Assembly: GCF_029395355.1 (NCBI RefSeq)
Contig: NZ_CP113913.1
Location: 1,178,001 to 1,242,000, forward strand
DNA: 64,000 nucleotides
DNA from: Bifidobacterium sp. ESL0800
GTDB lineage: Bacteria > Actinomycetota > Actinomycetes > Actinomycetales > Bifidobacteriaceae
Direction of reading: 5' to 3'
How positions within the stretch are numbered: the first letter of the stretch is position 1; the number at the start of each line of letters is the position of its first letter. The translations under genes were made by a program, and so were the position numbers. The notes under the pieces were generated by a model. That model ran no database searches and was not told where the DNA came from. It saw nothing but the letters and a program-made list of their open reading frames with translations. Shown here in pieces: positions 9,109 through 17,513 of the stretch.

Positions 9109-10890
9109 TCAATTCGACGAGCTGGTCGAATCGCTCTTTTTATTGGCGAACTCTTTGACAATGGCCTTGCGGGACTTGTCTTGATCCTTGGCATTCTTCA
9201 AATCGAAGGCAAGGGCATCCTTCAACCCCAGCCCCTCGACCTTGGAACGCATGCCGCTGAGAATCTGCTGGAATTCCGCATCGCTTCCGGCGAACGACGC
9301 CTTCCAGGAGGAATTGACGATTTCGGTCCTGATCGAGCTCTTGATGGTCGAAATCTTCGAATCCTCAAGAGGCGGCACCACGGTGGCACCAGGAGCGACG
9401 TCGATCATCTTGTTCTTTTCAAGATATTCCATAGTGGTCTTGGCCCCTCCCATATGTTCGGGCCAATCCTTATGCAATGGATTGTCGTTGTTCTTCTCCA
9501 GAACGCTCGGCCATGCAGAGGACGTATACGTATAGCCGGTGCCGGGATCCTTGTCGGCGACCAAAACGCTCGGGAAGTTGAGCTTGGACATACCATCGGA
9601 GTAAGAGCCGCCACCGTAGGACTTCGGAACGTTCGCGGAGCCGCCGTTGATGACCTTCTCGCCGAAGGCGGTAAGAACCGGCTTGCCGTTTTCTACCTTC
9701 CAGTTCAGCCCCTTCGGGCCGGCGGAAAGTCCGTCTTGCGAGCTGGAGTCATAAATGCCTTCAGGGGAATACAGCCAATCGATGAACTTGACCAGACGAG
9801 GCTTGTTCTTGGCTTTCGAGCCGAGAGCGATCATGGTGATGCCGCCATCGGGTGTCGCGCCCTTGGAATAGATTTTCTGATCCTTCATGGGAGCGATCAT
9901 GAAGCCCTTGCCCTGGGCAGTGCGCTCAGGCGTGTTGTAGGCGTTCTGTCCGGCCCACGGCCAGAAGGAGAACAGTACCTTGCCGTCCTTGTATTTGGAA
10001 AGCAGGGTGTCATAGTTCTGGGTTGTGGAATCAGGATCGACGATACCGGCCTTGTTCGCCTCATAGAAGAACTTCAAAGCCTTCTCATAGATGCCGTTCT
10101 TCGCGGTTATAGGCTCGTAGTCGGAACCGTCGGCCTTCGCCAGTTCGAAACCGACCTGGTCGTAGCCATAGAGATTGGCAGGACCCTTCGCGACGGTCAT
10201 CATGTCGCCGTCCCAATCCTTGAAAAGACTCAGCGCATAGACCTTGTTGTCACCAGTCTTCTGTCGCTCCAACGTCTGCATCTTCTTCAGTACCGGAAGC
10301 AGATCCTCAAAGGTGTTGATTTTCGGATAACCGACCTCTTTGTAGAGATCCCAACGCAGATACGGGCCGTACGTCGGCTCCACGGATTCGCTGGCCGTCG
10401 AGGGGCTCCTGTCGGACAACGAATTGGGGATGCCCCAGACCCCGGAGGTCTTGCCCAGGACTTTGTTGGTGGCATCGGTGGCATGCTTGTATTTCTTGAT
10501 ATTGTTCATACCCTTGAGGTACGGGGTCATATCCGAAATCAGGTTGGTCTTCGCGAGTTTGGCACCACGGCCGAAGGCATCGGTCGAGATGATGATGTCG
10601 CCCAGATTGCCTGCGGCGGTACGCGTATCGAACAGCGTGGTTCCGCCACCGGCGACATTCGGTGAGATATAGTTCAGCTGCATGTTGAACTTATCCTTGA
10701 CCACCTTGGCGAACCAACCTTTTTGCACGCCCTGATAGTTGGCCAGGTCATCATACACATCGACCTTCATGAACGAATTGTCGTCCTTGTCGCCTGCAGT
10801 GTTGTCACCGGACGAACCGCAACCGGCGAGCATCATCGCCGCGGACAACGCCAGTGCGACGCCACCGATCATTTTCTTTCGTAAGGACAT
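9109..10890 (-). CDS. Sugar ABC transporter substrate-binding lipoprotein
   Basis: 593-residue extracellular solute-binding protein of the large LplA/LipO type. A lipoprotein signal is visible: MSLRKKMIGG, a hydrophobic stretch, and lipobox LAGC with Cys24 as the lipid anchor. The mature region is rich in Gly, Asp and Lys and has the periplasmic-binding fold length expected for oligosaccharide binders paired with LplB/YtcP permeases. Start ATG at 10890 with GGGAGGG upstream; a longer frame to 10968 would bury the signal peptide. The two permease genes lie upstream and the glycosidases downstream, so it probably captures the rhamnose/xylose/glucose-containing glycoside those enzymes digest. 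Confidence 0.9.
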   Translation of the reverse strand: MSLRKKMIGGVALALSAAMMLAGCGSSGDNTAGDKDDNSFMKVDVYDDLANYQGVQKGWFAKVVKDKFNMQLNYISPNVAGGGTTLFDTRTAAGNLGDIIISTDAFGRGAKLAKTNLISDMTPYLKGMNNIKKYKHATDATNKVLGKTSGVWGIPNSLSDRSPSTASESVEPTYGPYLRWDLYKEVGYPKINTFEDLLPVLKKMQTLERQKTGDNKVYALSLFKDWDGDMMTVAKGPANLYGYDQVGFELAKADGSDYEPITAKNGIYEKALKFFYEANKAGIVDPDSTTQNYDTLLSKYKDGKVLFSFWPWAGQNAYNTPERTAQGKGFMIAPMKDQKIYSKGATPDGGITMIALGSKAKNKPRLVKFIDWLYSPEGIYDSSSQDGLSAGPKGLNWKVENGKPVLTAFGEKVINGGSANVPKSYGGGSYSDGMSKLNFPSVLVADKDPGTGYTYTSSAWPSVLEKNNDNPLHKDWPEHMGGAKTTMEYLEKNKMIDVAPGATVVPPLEDSKISTIKSSIRTEIVNSSWKASFAGSDAEFQQILSGMRSKVEGLGLKDALAFDLKNAKDQDKSRKAIVKEFANKKSDSTSSSN

Positions 10891-10968
10891 CTTTGCCCTC
10901 CCTTTCTTTTTATATTTCACATCCTTTTTGATATCGAGAGTATCGACTCCCAAACATAGCGGGATCAA

Positions 10969-11901
10969 TCACCCCTTGACCGCCCCAAGCATCATTCCCT
11001 TGACAAAGAACCGTTGGAAGAACGGGTAGATGAAGAGAATGGGCAGGACGACGATAACAGAAACTGTCATACGAATCGAGGTCGGTGTCTGCTGGGTCGC
11101 CATCGCGGCCGCATTCACCGCCGAACCTCCACTAGCCTTGACGGAAGCCGCCAGCGAGTTCGCCTGGTTGATATAGGTGTACAGCAGATACTGCAAGGAA
11201 TACAGCTTGGAATCCGTCATATAGATCAAGGTGTCCTGGAAGGAATTCCACTGGCCAACGGCAGTGAAAATAGCCACCGTGGCCAAAATCGGCGTACACA
11301 TCGGCAAAATGATCTTTCCGAAAACAGTGAAAGTGCCGGCCCCGTCCATCTCCGCAGCCTCCTGAAGGCTCTTGGGAATCGATTCGATGAATGTCTTCAC
11401 CAGGATGATATTGAACGGCTGCACGATGACCGGAAGGATATACACCCAGAAATTATTGGTGAGTCCGTAATTCTTCATCGTAATGAACATCGGGATGATG
11501 CCGGCGGTGAAGTACATGGTGACGATAATGAAACGGTACCAGAAACTTCTGTGCCACATCTGCTGCTGCGTGAACATGAACCCGAGGTATGCGCTCGCGA
11601 TCACCGTCAGTACCGTGCCGATGACCGTACGGGCGAGCGACACCAACGCCGCCTGAGGAAGCCCTTCGAGGCCGAAGACCTCCTTGTAATTGCCAAGATG
11701 GATACCTGCCGGCAGCCATCGTATGGCACCTGCCGCAGACAGGTTATTGTCCGAGATGGAATTGATCAACAAGTAGTAGAACGGGTATACACAGATGAAC
11801 GTCACAATAAGGAAGAAAACAATATTGAAGATGTTGTATACCTTTTCTCCCCTGGTTCGTTGCTGCGCCGGAGAGGAGCTCTGAGAATGATCATTTTTCA
11901 T
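10969..11901 (-). CDS. Carbohydrate ABC transporter permease (YtcP-like)
   Basis: 310-residue inner-membrane permease of the MalG/YtcP class. Six hydrophobic segments are visible, beginning with a cytoplasmic N-terminus ending near residue 25; the coupling (EAA-type) loop reads EAAEMDGAGTF near residue 190. Works with the LplB-like permease encoded 18 bp upstream and with the lipoprotein encoded 78 bp downstream. No ABC ATPase lies in the visible operon; bifidobacterial and other Gram-positive sugar importers often share a MsiK-type ATPase, so one elsewhere is inferred. Confidence 0.92.
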   Translation of the reverse strand: MKNDHSQSSSPAQQRTRGEKVYNIFNIVFFLIVTFICVYPFYYLLINSISDNNLSAAGAIRWLPAGIHLGNYKEVFGLEGLPQAALVSLARTVIGTVLTVIASAYLGFMFTQQQMWHRSFWYRFIIVTMYFTAGIIPMFITMKNYGLTNNFWVYILPVIVQPFNIILVKTFIESIPKSLQEAAEMDGAGTFTVFGKIILPMCTPILATVAIFTAVGQWNSFQDTLIYMTDSKLYSLQYLLYTYINQANSLAASVKASGGSAVNAAAMATQQTPTSIRMTVSVIVVLPILFIYPFFQRFFVKGMMLGAVKG

Positions 11902-11919
11902 GATGTAGTTCCTTCCTTC

Positions 11920-12939
11920 CTAGATAATCGATTCACCGCGGGTATGCTTGGACAGCCAGTTGACCGAGAACAGCAAAACCACACTTACCAATGATTTGAG
12001 CATCGAAATCGCCGTCGCCAACGACAGGGAGTTCTGCCCCATACCGATGTTGTATACATAAAGATCCAGCACTTGGATGTGTTGAGCGTTGAACGCGTTC
12101 TGGAAAACGAAGAACTGGTCCATGCCGTTGTTGAGGAAGTTGGAGACAGCCATCATCAGCAACACGAAATAAGTCGGCATCAGTTGAGGAATCGTGACGT
12201 GGATGATCTGCTGGAACCTGTTGGCGCCATCGACTTCGGCTGCCTCATACAGCTCCTGGTCGATTCCGGAGATTCCGGCCAGATAAAGAATAGAGCCCCA
12301 TCCAAGCGTTTTCCAAAGGTTCCACACCACCATCTTGATCCATGTGTATGAATCGGAATCGAGGAACTTGATCGGGTGGACAATCAAATGCATGTTCTGC
12401 AAAAGATCGTTGACCATGCCATTGGAGGAGAACATGGCGAAAGCGATGGAGTATACCAGAACCCAGCTGATGAAGTTAGGCAATGTCGTCAATGTCTGAA
12501 CCAGGTTCTTAAACCATTTGGCACGAATCTCGTTAAGCGCTATGGCGAAGATCATCGGGAAGAACGTCGTCAGGATATTCAGCCCGCTTATGGCAAAGGT
12601 ATTGACCAACACCTGGCCGATGGTTCTCATCTGGGCAGGATTCCTCACCAGCATCTCAAACCACTGCAACCCTACGAATTTGCTTTCCGAAAGCGGGATT
12701 GGCGGTTGATAGTCAAAGAAGGCATAGATCCACCCGAACAGCGGGATATAGTTGAACAACACGCAGAGCAAAAGGAATGGCGAGACGAGCAGCCACAACT
12801 TGAAGCCATGGGATATCCGCCTATGCCTGCCTCTCTTTGGGCTGCCTTGCACTTGTCCGTTACGTTTTTTGGCTTTGCCAGCAATTGACTCTTGCACCAA
12901 TGGGGCTTTAAGCGTGGCATCTTTCCGTGACGCTTCCAC
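11920..12939 (-). CDS. Carbohydrate ABC transporter permease (LplB-like)
   Basis: 339-residue permease of the LplB/UgpA class, first gene of the minus-strand sugar operon. A basic, Lys/Arg-rich N-terminus of about 50 residues precedes six membrane segments; the coupling loop ELYEAAEVDGANRF lies near residue 235. Start GTG at 12939 is chosen because GAAGGAGGAAT stands directly upstream; the frame stays open for another 99 bases without a ribosome site. Pairs with the YtcP-like permease 18 bp downstream. Confidence 0.92.
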   Translation of the reverse strand: MEASRKDATLKAPLVQESIAGKAKKRNGQVQGSPKRGRHRRISHGFKLWLLVSPFLLLCVLFNYIPLFGWIYAFFDYQPPIPLSESKFVGLQWFEMLVRNPAQMRTIGQVLVNTFAISGLNILTTFFPMIFAIALNEIRAKWFKNLVQTLTTLPNFISWVLVYSIAFAMFSSNGMVNDLLQNMHLIVHPIKFLDSDSYTWIKMVVWNLWKTLGWGSILYLAGISGIDQELYEAAEVDGANRFQQIIHVTIPQLMPTYFVLLMMAVSNFLNNGMDQFFVFQNAFNAQHIQVLDLYVYNIGMGQNSLSLATAISMLKSLVSVVLLFSVNWLSKHTRGESII

Positions 12940-13124
12940 TATTCCTCCTTCTTCTGCGACTTCATGAACAGTCCGAACCGTTGCGTCGACAACGACGACT
13001 CCGTCAGCTCTTCCTTGAAGATATCGGCCACAATTCAACGAACGCTGCCCGGCACCATTCCCGCAGTCCCGATACGTACCTGCAAAGCAAGACGCCGGTC
13101 CTTGTCGGTAACCATGTACCCGTC

Positions 13125-13146
13125 AACTCGTTCGTTAGAACAAGTT
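13125..13146. promoter_or_regulatory. Candidate operator 1 in the IclR/sugar-operon divergent region
   Basis: Inverted repeat with 9-nt arms AACTCGTTC and GAACAAGTT separated by GTTA; arms match except one position. It lies in the 296-bp region between the divergent permease operon (start 12939) and iclR-type gene (start 13236), so it is placed to bind a regulator of either. Confidence 0.4.
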
Positions 13147-13177
13147 ATATCGTGAGGAAATCGAGACAAAAATTCCA

Positions 13178-13194
13178 TTTCCACTCAGTGGAAA
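13178..13194. promoter_or_regulatory. Candidate operator 2, perfect palindrome upstream of the IclR gene
   Basis: TTTCCACT and AGTGGAAA form a perfect 8-nt inverted repeat around a central C. It is 30-46 bp upstream of the -10 box of the IclR-family gene, a position suitable for autoregulation or activation. Confidence 0.45.
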
Positions 13195-13223
13195 AACAGA
13201 AAGGCCTCAATTGCCTGTCTATT

Positions 13224-13229
13224 TATAAT
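13224..13229 (+). promoter_or_regulatory. -10 box (TATAAT) of the IclR gene
   Basis: Consensus TATAAT ends only six bases before the ATG at 13236, so transcription should start at or next to the ATG. No Shine-Dalgarno is present. No good -35 is seen 16-18 bp upstream. Confidence 0.55.
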
Positions 13230-13235
13230 TAAGCC

Positions 13236-14072
13236 ATGAACAAGCAGAATCGCTCACCCATGGCTCCGGACGCCAAAAAGACATCCGAAAAAACCAGCAT
13301 GATCGAACGGATTTTCGCGATTCTCGATTGTTTTACCACAGAAGATCCTCAACTCAACCTCACACAAATCTCCAACCGCTGCGGACTTCCGATAAGCACC
13401 ACCAGCAGAATCCTTTCAGGACTGGTCGCCCACGGAGCCGTGGAACGATGGCGCAACGGCAATTATTCAATCGGGATGCATCTGATCAATCTCGCGCAGA
13501 CGGCGCAACCGATGCTCTCCATTCAGGAAACCGCCTCGCCTTGCCTGGACAATCTGGAGCGAGCCACCAATCTTCATGTTCAGCTGGCTACTCTACAAGA
13601 CACCGGCGCTCTCATCATCGATCGCAGGGACGGTCATCAGCAGTTGCCTTTGTATTATCATGTCGGTGACGTTCTGCCTTTGGTTCCTACTGCCGTAGGC
13701 AGAGTCCTCTTGGCTTTCGCTTCCCCGGCATTGAAATCCAAGATTCTCGACAACGACGATTTCGTCTGGCCCTCGTATGAAGTCGAGAGGCCATCCGCAA
13801 GCGACATCTATGCAGAACTTGACAAGATTGAACATGATCGAATAACATTTTTCGACCTCACCAACATTCCCGTGAATTCGGTTGCCGTCCCCATCTTCGA
13901 CCGCGGGATGACGGTCGTCGCAGCTATCAGCATCGTGGTCAAAACCGGAACGGTGCCCCTTGCGCCCAAACTGGCCACACTGATCAAGGCCACCGCCATG
14001 GATATCCAACGCAGACTTGCCGGCCCAAAATCAAAACGCATATTACCCCCTTGGGACGCAGGCGATCAATGA
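13236..14072 (+). CDS. IclR-family transcriptional regulator
   Basis: 278-residue DNA-binding regulator. Residues about 20-80 form the winged helix (recognition region around SNRCGLPISTTSRILSG), and residues about 95-265 form the IclR effector-binding domain. It is divergent from the ABC/glycosidase operon and is the obvious candidate to control it. The start lacks a ribosome site and follows a TATAAT at a distance that implies a leaderless mRNA. A DUF624 membrane protein follows on the same strand. The inducer is not deducible; in the family it is often a small acid or sugar derivative. Confidence 0.9.
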   Translation: MNKQNRSPMAPDAKKTSEKTSMIERIFAILDCFTTEDPQLNLTQISNRCGLPISTTSRILSGLVAHGAVERWRNGNYSIGMHLINLAQTAQPMLSIQETASPCLDNLERATNLHVQLATLQDTGALIIDRRDGHQQLPLYYHVGDVLPLVPTAVGRVLLAFASPALKSKILDNDDFVWPSYEVERPSASDIYAELDKIEHDRITFFDLTNIPVNSVAVPIFDRGMTVVAAISIVVKTGTVPLAPKLATLIKATAMDIQRRLAGPKSKRILPPWDAGDQ

Positions 14073-14201
14073 CCACTAATTTATACAAATATCCTAATTA
14101 TATACAATTAATTAATCAATCTAATATTTAGTATTGGGTAAGCCGCAATCGCACCCAGACGGAACAGCGCCATCACCGATTCCAAAGGAGCCAACTTCGT
14201 C

Positions 14202-14891
14202 ATGCACTTCAATATCAACAGCCCATTTTGGCGATTTCTGACTCTATGCGTCCGCTACTTTATCCTGAACCTTCTATTCCTGCTTACCTGCATTCCGATC
14301 ATCACCATCGGTTCCGCCAGAACAGCGCTTTACAGCACCGTCTTCGCCTACGACGATCACGAGGACATCAATCTGGGCCGGGAATACCTTCATCGCTTCA
14401 TACGCGAGTTTCTGCGTTCATTTGCAGCGTTCATCGTATTCGCAGCAATCGGCGCAGTTATCGTTTTCGCCTTGTCCTTCTGGAATTCCCTGAATTCGAA
14501 TTCGTCCTATATCGTACTTCCGATACTTGTCATAGCGGGAATCATACTATTGATGACCTTCGAATTCTATTGCCCTCTGCAAGCCAGGTTCGAGAACAGT
14601 TTCAAAGCCACACTGCTGAACGCATTGAGGATACCTTGGGCGACGTTTGGCAAGACACTTGCCATCGTAGCCGTAGACATCGCCGCAATCGCCTTATTCG
14701 TATTCACCAAATATGTACGCATCGCCTGTCTGCTGCTGGGGTTCTCGTGGCTCGCCTATGCCAAATCCTTGATCTACCTAAAAATCTTCAATCAAATCAA
14801 CCAAATGAGCCAGCGACAGGACGATTTGCCGGACACCTCCGGGCCGATTTCCTCGAAAGACAATTCCATACCCACTGCTTCGCTGATGTAA
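14202..14891 (+). CDS. DUF624 / YesL-like membrane protein
   Basis: 229-residue integral membrane protein with about five hydrophobic segments and a basic, polar C-terminal tail. It matches the YesL (DUF624) family: an N-terminal region with CIPIITIGSARTA and a late segment ending SLIYLKIFNQ. YesL genes are commonly found beside LplB/YtcP-type sugar transport operons; the molecular role is unknown. AAAGGAGCC precedes the ATG. The 129 bp between it and the IclR gene start with about 75 bp of very AT-rich DNA, which may hold its promoter. It converges with priA. Confidence 0.88.
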   Translation: MHFNINSPFWRFLTLCVRYFILNLLFLLTCIPIITIGSARTALYSTVFAYDDHEDINLGREYLHRFIREFLRSFAAFIVFAAIGAVIVFALSFWNSLNSNSSYIVLPILVIAGIILLMTFEFYCPLQARFENSFKATLLNALRIPWATFGKTLAIVAVDIAAIALFVFTKYVRIACLLLGFSWLAYAKSLIYLKIFNQINQMSQRQDDLPDTSGPISSKDNSIPTASLM

Positions 14892-14917
14892 GCGAATAGG
14901 ATTTTCGACAGAAACGA

Positions 14918-15640
14918 TCAACCAACGGCCGCCAAGGCCTCCTTGAGCGTGAAGGCATGGACGTAGAGGGATTTGCCGAGGATCGCGGCATCGACGCCGA
15001 CGCTTCCCAGTTGAGCGACAGCACGGATGTCATCCAGGCTTGAAATGCCGCCGGAAGCGGTGACATGGGCCGGCGTGCGTTCGGCGACCTCACGCAACAG
15101 ATCGAGGTTCGGACCATCCATCATGCCGTCGTGGGCAACGTCCGTGACCACATAACGCCGGCAACCGGCACGATCGAGCATGGCCATGGTCTCGAAAAGG
15201 TCGCCGCCTTTGCTCACCCAACCGCGACCGGCCAGGGTATGGCCTTTGACGTCGAGGCTGATGGCCACTTTGCCACCGTATTGTTCGATGACCCTGGCCG
15301 TCCACTCCGGGTTTTCCAGCGCGGCGGTGCCGATGTTGACGCGTGAGGCGCCGGCTGCGAAGACGGCTTCAAGACTTGCGTCGTCGCGGATGCCGCCGCT
15401 CATTTCGATATGGACCTTGCCGCCCAGTTTCTCGCCGATCTCTCGCAGTTTCGAGCGGTTGTCACCGGTGCCGAACGCGGCGTCCAGATCGACCAGATGA
15501 ATCCAGTTTGCGCCCTCGTCGAACCATGCCTGAGCCGCCTGAAACGGGCTGCCATAATCGGTTTCGGAACCTGACTCGCCTTGACGCAGACGCACGGCCT
15601 TGCCACCTCGGACATCAACGGCCGGAAGCAATGTCAGCAT
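14918..15640 (-). CDS. priA: Phosphoribosyl isomerase A (HisA/TrpF bifunctional)
   Basis: 240-residue (beta/alpha)8 isomerase acting on ProFAR in histidine synthesis and, in actinobacteria that lack trpF, also on PRA in tryptophan synthesis. Seen: [14 protein letters not shown] at the N-terminus with catalytic Asp9, IEMSGGIRD and TASGGISS phosphate-binding loops, and VTDVAHDG with the second Asp. GAGGAG lies upstream of the ATG. Last of the his genes in the window. Bifunctionality is family knowledge, not shown here. Confidence 0.92.
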   Translation of the reverse strand: MLTLLPAVDVRGGKAVRLRQGESGSETDYGSPFQAAQAWFDEGANWIHLVDLDAAFGTGDNRSKLREIGEKLGGKVHIEMSGGIRDDASLEAVFAAGASRVNIGTAALENPEWTARVIEQYGGKVAISLDVKGHTLAGRGWVSKGGDLFETMAMLDRAGCRRYVVTDVAHDGMMDGPNLDLLREVAERTPAHVTASGGISSLDDIRAVAQLGSVGVDAAILGKSLYVHAFTLKEALAAVG

Positions 15641-15804
15641 ATTGTTCTCCTCGCTTTCAGTGGCGATTTCTTTCGACCACCGGTTAATAAGTAATACAGA
15701 ATGTCAAAACACAACCGTTCGGAACATCGTCTGCAGCACCTCTGATGAGCCTTTAATCCATACCTTCTGCCAACCGTAGACCACGATTCCGCAACGTTTG
15801 AGGT

Positions 15805-16503
15805 TCAGAGCGTCGCCGCCCAGTTCTTCAGCAATTGCGCCCCGGCCTCCCCCGACTTCTCGGGATGGAACTGGGTGGCCGAAAGCGGACCGCGCTCGTA
15901 GGACGCCACGAAACGGCTGCGTCCGTAATCGCAGAATCCCACCTTTTGTGTACTCGCCTCGTCGATGGACGATTGTACGTGGCCGTGATAGCCGTCACTT
16001 CCCAATGTCACGGCATTCGCCGTCGCCACAGGACGCGCGGGAATGGACGCACTCATCGAAGCGTAGGAATGCACGAAATAGAAGCGTTGGTCGCCAAGCC
16101 CGTCGAGAATCACCGAATCCTGCGGCGCGCTGATCGTGTCCCAACCCATATGCGGCACCACGTCCGCGTCGAGAAGATCCACGCTGCCGTCAATGATTCC
16201 AAGACCCTGCGCTTTCGTTCCGCCTTCAGTGCCCTGCGCGAACATGATCTGCAGACCGACACACACCCCCAGCACCGGCCGTCCAGCCTTGAGACGCTCG
16301 ACAATGATCCGGTCGCCACCGACGGCCTTGAGACCATCCATGCACGCGGCGAAAGCGCCGACACCGGGCACCACCAACCCGTCGGCCTCCAATGCCTGGC
16401 GGCGGTTGCTGGTCAAGGTCGGCTCAAGGCCGATATGGGCCAACGCGCGCATCATCGAGCGCACGTTGCCGAAGCCGTAATCGAACACCACCACTGCGGT
16501 CAT
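15805..16503 (-). CDS. hisH: Imidazole glycerol phosphate synthase glutaminase subunit HisH
   Basis: 232-residue class I glutamine amidotransferase that supplies ammonia to HisF. The triad is intact: Cys81 in GVCVGLQIMF, and His213 and Glu215 in QFHPEK. Start ATG at 16503 has GGGGA as ribosome site. That site is the 3' strand of a 9-bp helix in a large structured leader (16510-16622), so translation is probably controlled. hisF is not in the window. A 263-bp gap separates it from the upstream gene, so it likely has its own promoter. Confidence 0.94.
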   Translation of the reverse strand: MTAVVVFDYGFGNVRSMMRALAHIGLEPTLTSNRRQALEADGLVVPGVGAFAACMDGLKAVGGDRIIVERLKAGRPVLGVCVGLQIMFAQGTEGGTKAQGLGIIDGSVDLLDADVVPHMGWDTISAPQDSVILDGLGDQRFYFVHSYASMSASIPARPVATANAVTLGSDGYHGHVQSSIDEASTQKVGFCDYGRSRFVASYERGPLSATQFHPEKSGEAGAQLLKNWAATL

Positions 16504-16509
16504 GTCATT

Positions 16510-16622
16510 CCCCGTTTCTTTTTACATATCTGAATAGTTCCAGTATCGTCCGAATTTCCGCAATTCATCGCAATTATTCACCATGCGATATAGGAAGTCT
16601 ATTCAGATAACGCGAAACGGGG
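16510..16622 (-). ncRNA. Structured hisH leader RNA covering the ribosome binding site (riboswitch-like)
   Basis: In minus-strand RNA: P0, 9 bp, CCCCGUUUC (16622-16614) with GAAACGGGG (16518-16510), which contains the hisH Shine-Dalgarno. P1, 10 bp, 16599-16608 with 16528-16537. A further 4 bp, 16593-16596 with 16538-16541, after a 2-nt bulge. Inside, two hairpins close a three-way junction: P2, 6 bp, 16584-16589 with 16567-16572 (11-nt loop), and P3, 5 bp, 16562-16566 with 16552-16556 (GCGGA loop). P2 and P3 abut. The 3' end of P0 is seven bases from the ATG. No T-box sequence was found. The ligand, if any, is unknown. Confidence 0.6.
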
Positions 16623-16766
16623 TATGCAGCAGCGGGCTCGAACCCATTCGGTTCCCGTCACGAAACCTCATGTCTTGTTTTCGGCTTTGCGGCAAAGCTC
16701 CCGTCCATGCGCTGCCACACCGCCACCTTAACGCCAATCGCCATCGCGCACCCGCGCAGACCGCGT

Positions 16767-17513
16767 TTACTGAATGCTCGGTTTGCCGCGCCCACGCGAA
16801 CGCGTATGGTCGGCAATCACCCCCAAGGCCTTTTTACGGTCGAAATCAGCGGTCGCCACAATGTGTTCACCTTGCTCTTTGAGCCCCGAAACATCGGTGA
16901 TGCCGAGCATCAGATCCTCGACGCACCTCGGAGTGGTGGTGAACAGCACCGGAGGCGCGAACTGCTGGCCCGGTTCCCCTCCCATATACAGGGTGGAAAC
17001 GAGCTTGTCCGCACGATTGACCGAAAGCACGGCCGGCATACCGTTGACCACGCTCGTCAGATCTCGCGCAGCGCTTTCAGGGGCGTCGCCGTCAAGATTG
17101 TGCAGCACGGCGACGGCACCGTTTTCGTCGGCCATGCAATCGGCGGAGATATCGGCGATCTGGCAGAACGCGGCGAGCAGATCCGCCGAAATCAGTCTGG
17201 TGATCAGTATGGCGACCTTGGCGCGATTTCCGATAAGCCCTTCGAGCTCTTCGTCGAAATCCATCTTGTCCAGTTCGTCGGTGATCTTGCGATCGGCCTG
17301 TTCGGAAGCGTCGTCTGAGCCGTTCGAGCCGAAATCCGCCGGTTCGTCCTTGCCGACGTTCTTGCCGTCAGGGTCGTCCGCGAATTCCTTCTCGAAGCCG
17401 GCCAGTGCCGCTTCAAGCTCTTCATCGCTGAACAGCCCGCCGTTCTCACCATCGGAATCGGCCGAATCATCGACACCGTCGTTTCGCTTGTCGTCATCGC
17501 GAGATTCGCTCAT
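16767..17513 (-). CDS. Uncharacterised acidic protein in the his operon
   Basis: 248 residues; no family recognised. Residues 1-75 are very rich in Asp, Glu, Ser and Gly and are probably disordered. Residues about 80-245 look folded, with hydrophobic strands and helices and a Cys pair, but no catalytic motif. The ATG at 17513 overlaps the TGA of hisB (TGATG), so translation is coupled; a GTG one codon earlier would overlap by four bases. The position between hisB and hisH suggests it is kept with histidine synthesis, but no function can be assigned. Confidence 0.75.
   Translation of the reverse strand: MSESRDDDKRNDGVDDSADSDGENGGLFSDEELEAALAGFEKEFADDPDGKNVGKDEPADFGSNGSDDASEQADRKITDELDKMDFDEELEGLIGNRAKVAILITRLISADLLAAFCQIADISADCMADENGAVAVLHNLDGDAPESAARDLTSVVNGMPAVLSVNRADKLVSTLYMGGEPGQQFAPPVLFTTTPRCVEDLMLGITDVSGLKEQGEHIVATADFDRKKALGVIADHTRSRGRGKPSIQ

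Noticed and set aside
16510..16622. T-box riboswitch as identity of the hisH leader
   Set aside because: The conserved T-box sequence around GGGTGGNACCGCG is absent and the fold does not match stem I.
16624..16645. tRNA T-loop-like sequence (GGGTTCGAGCCC on the minus strand) upstream of hisH
   Set aside because: The T stem does not pair beyond two bases and no acceptor or anticodon arm can be built around it.
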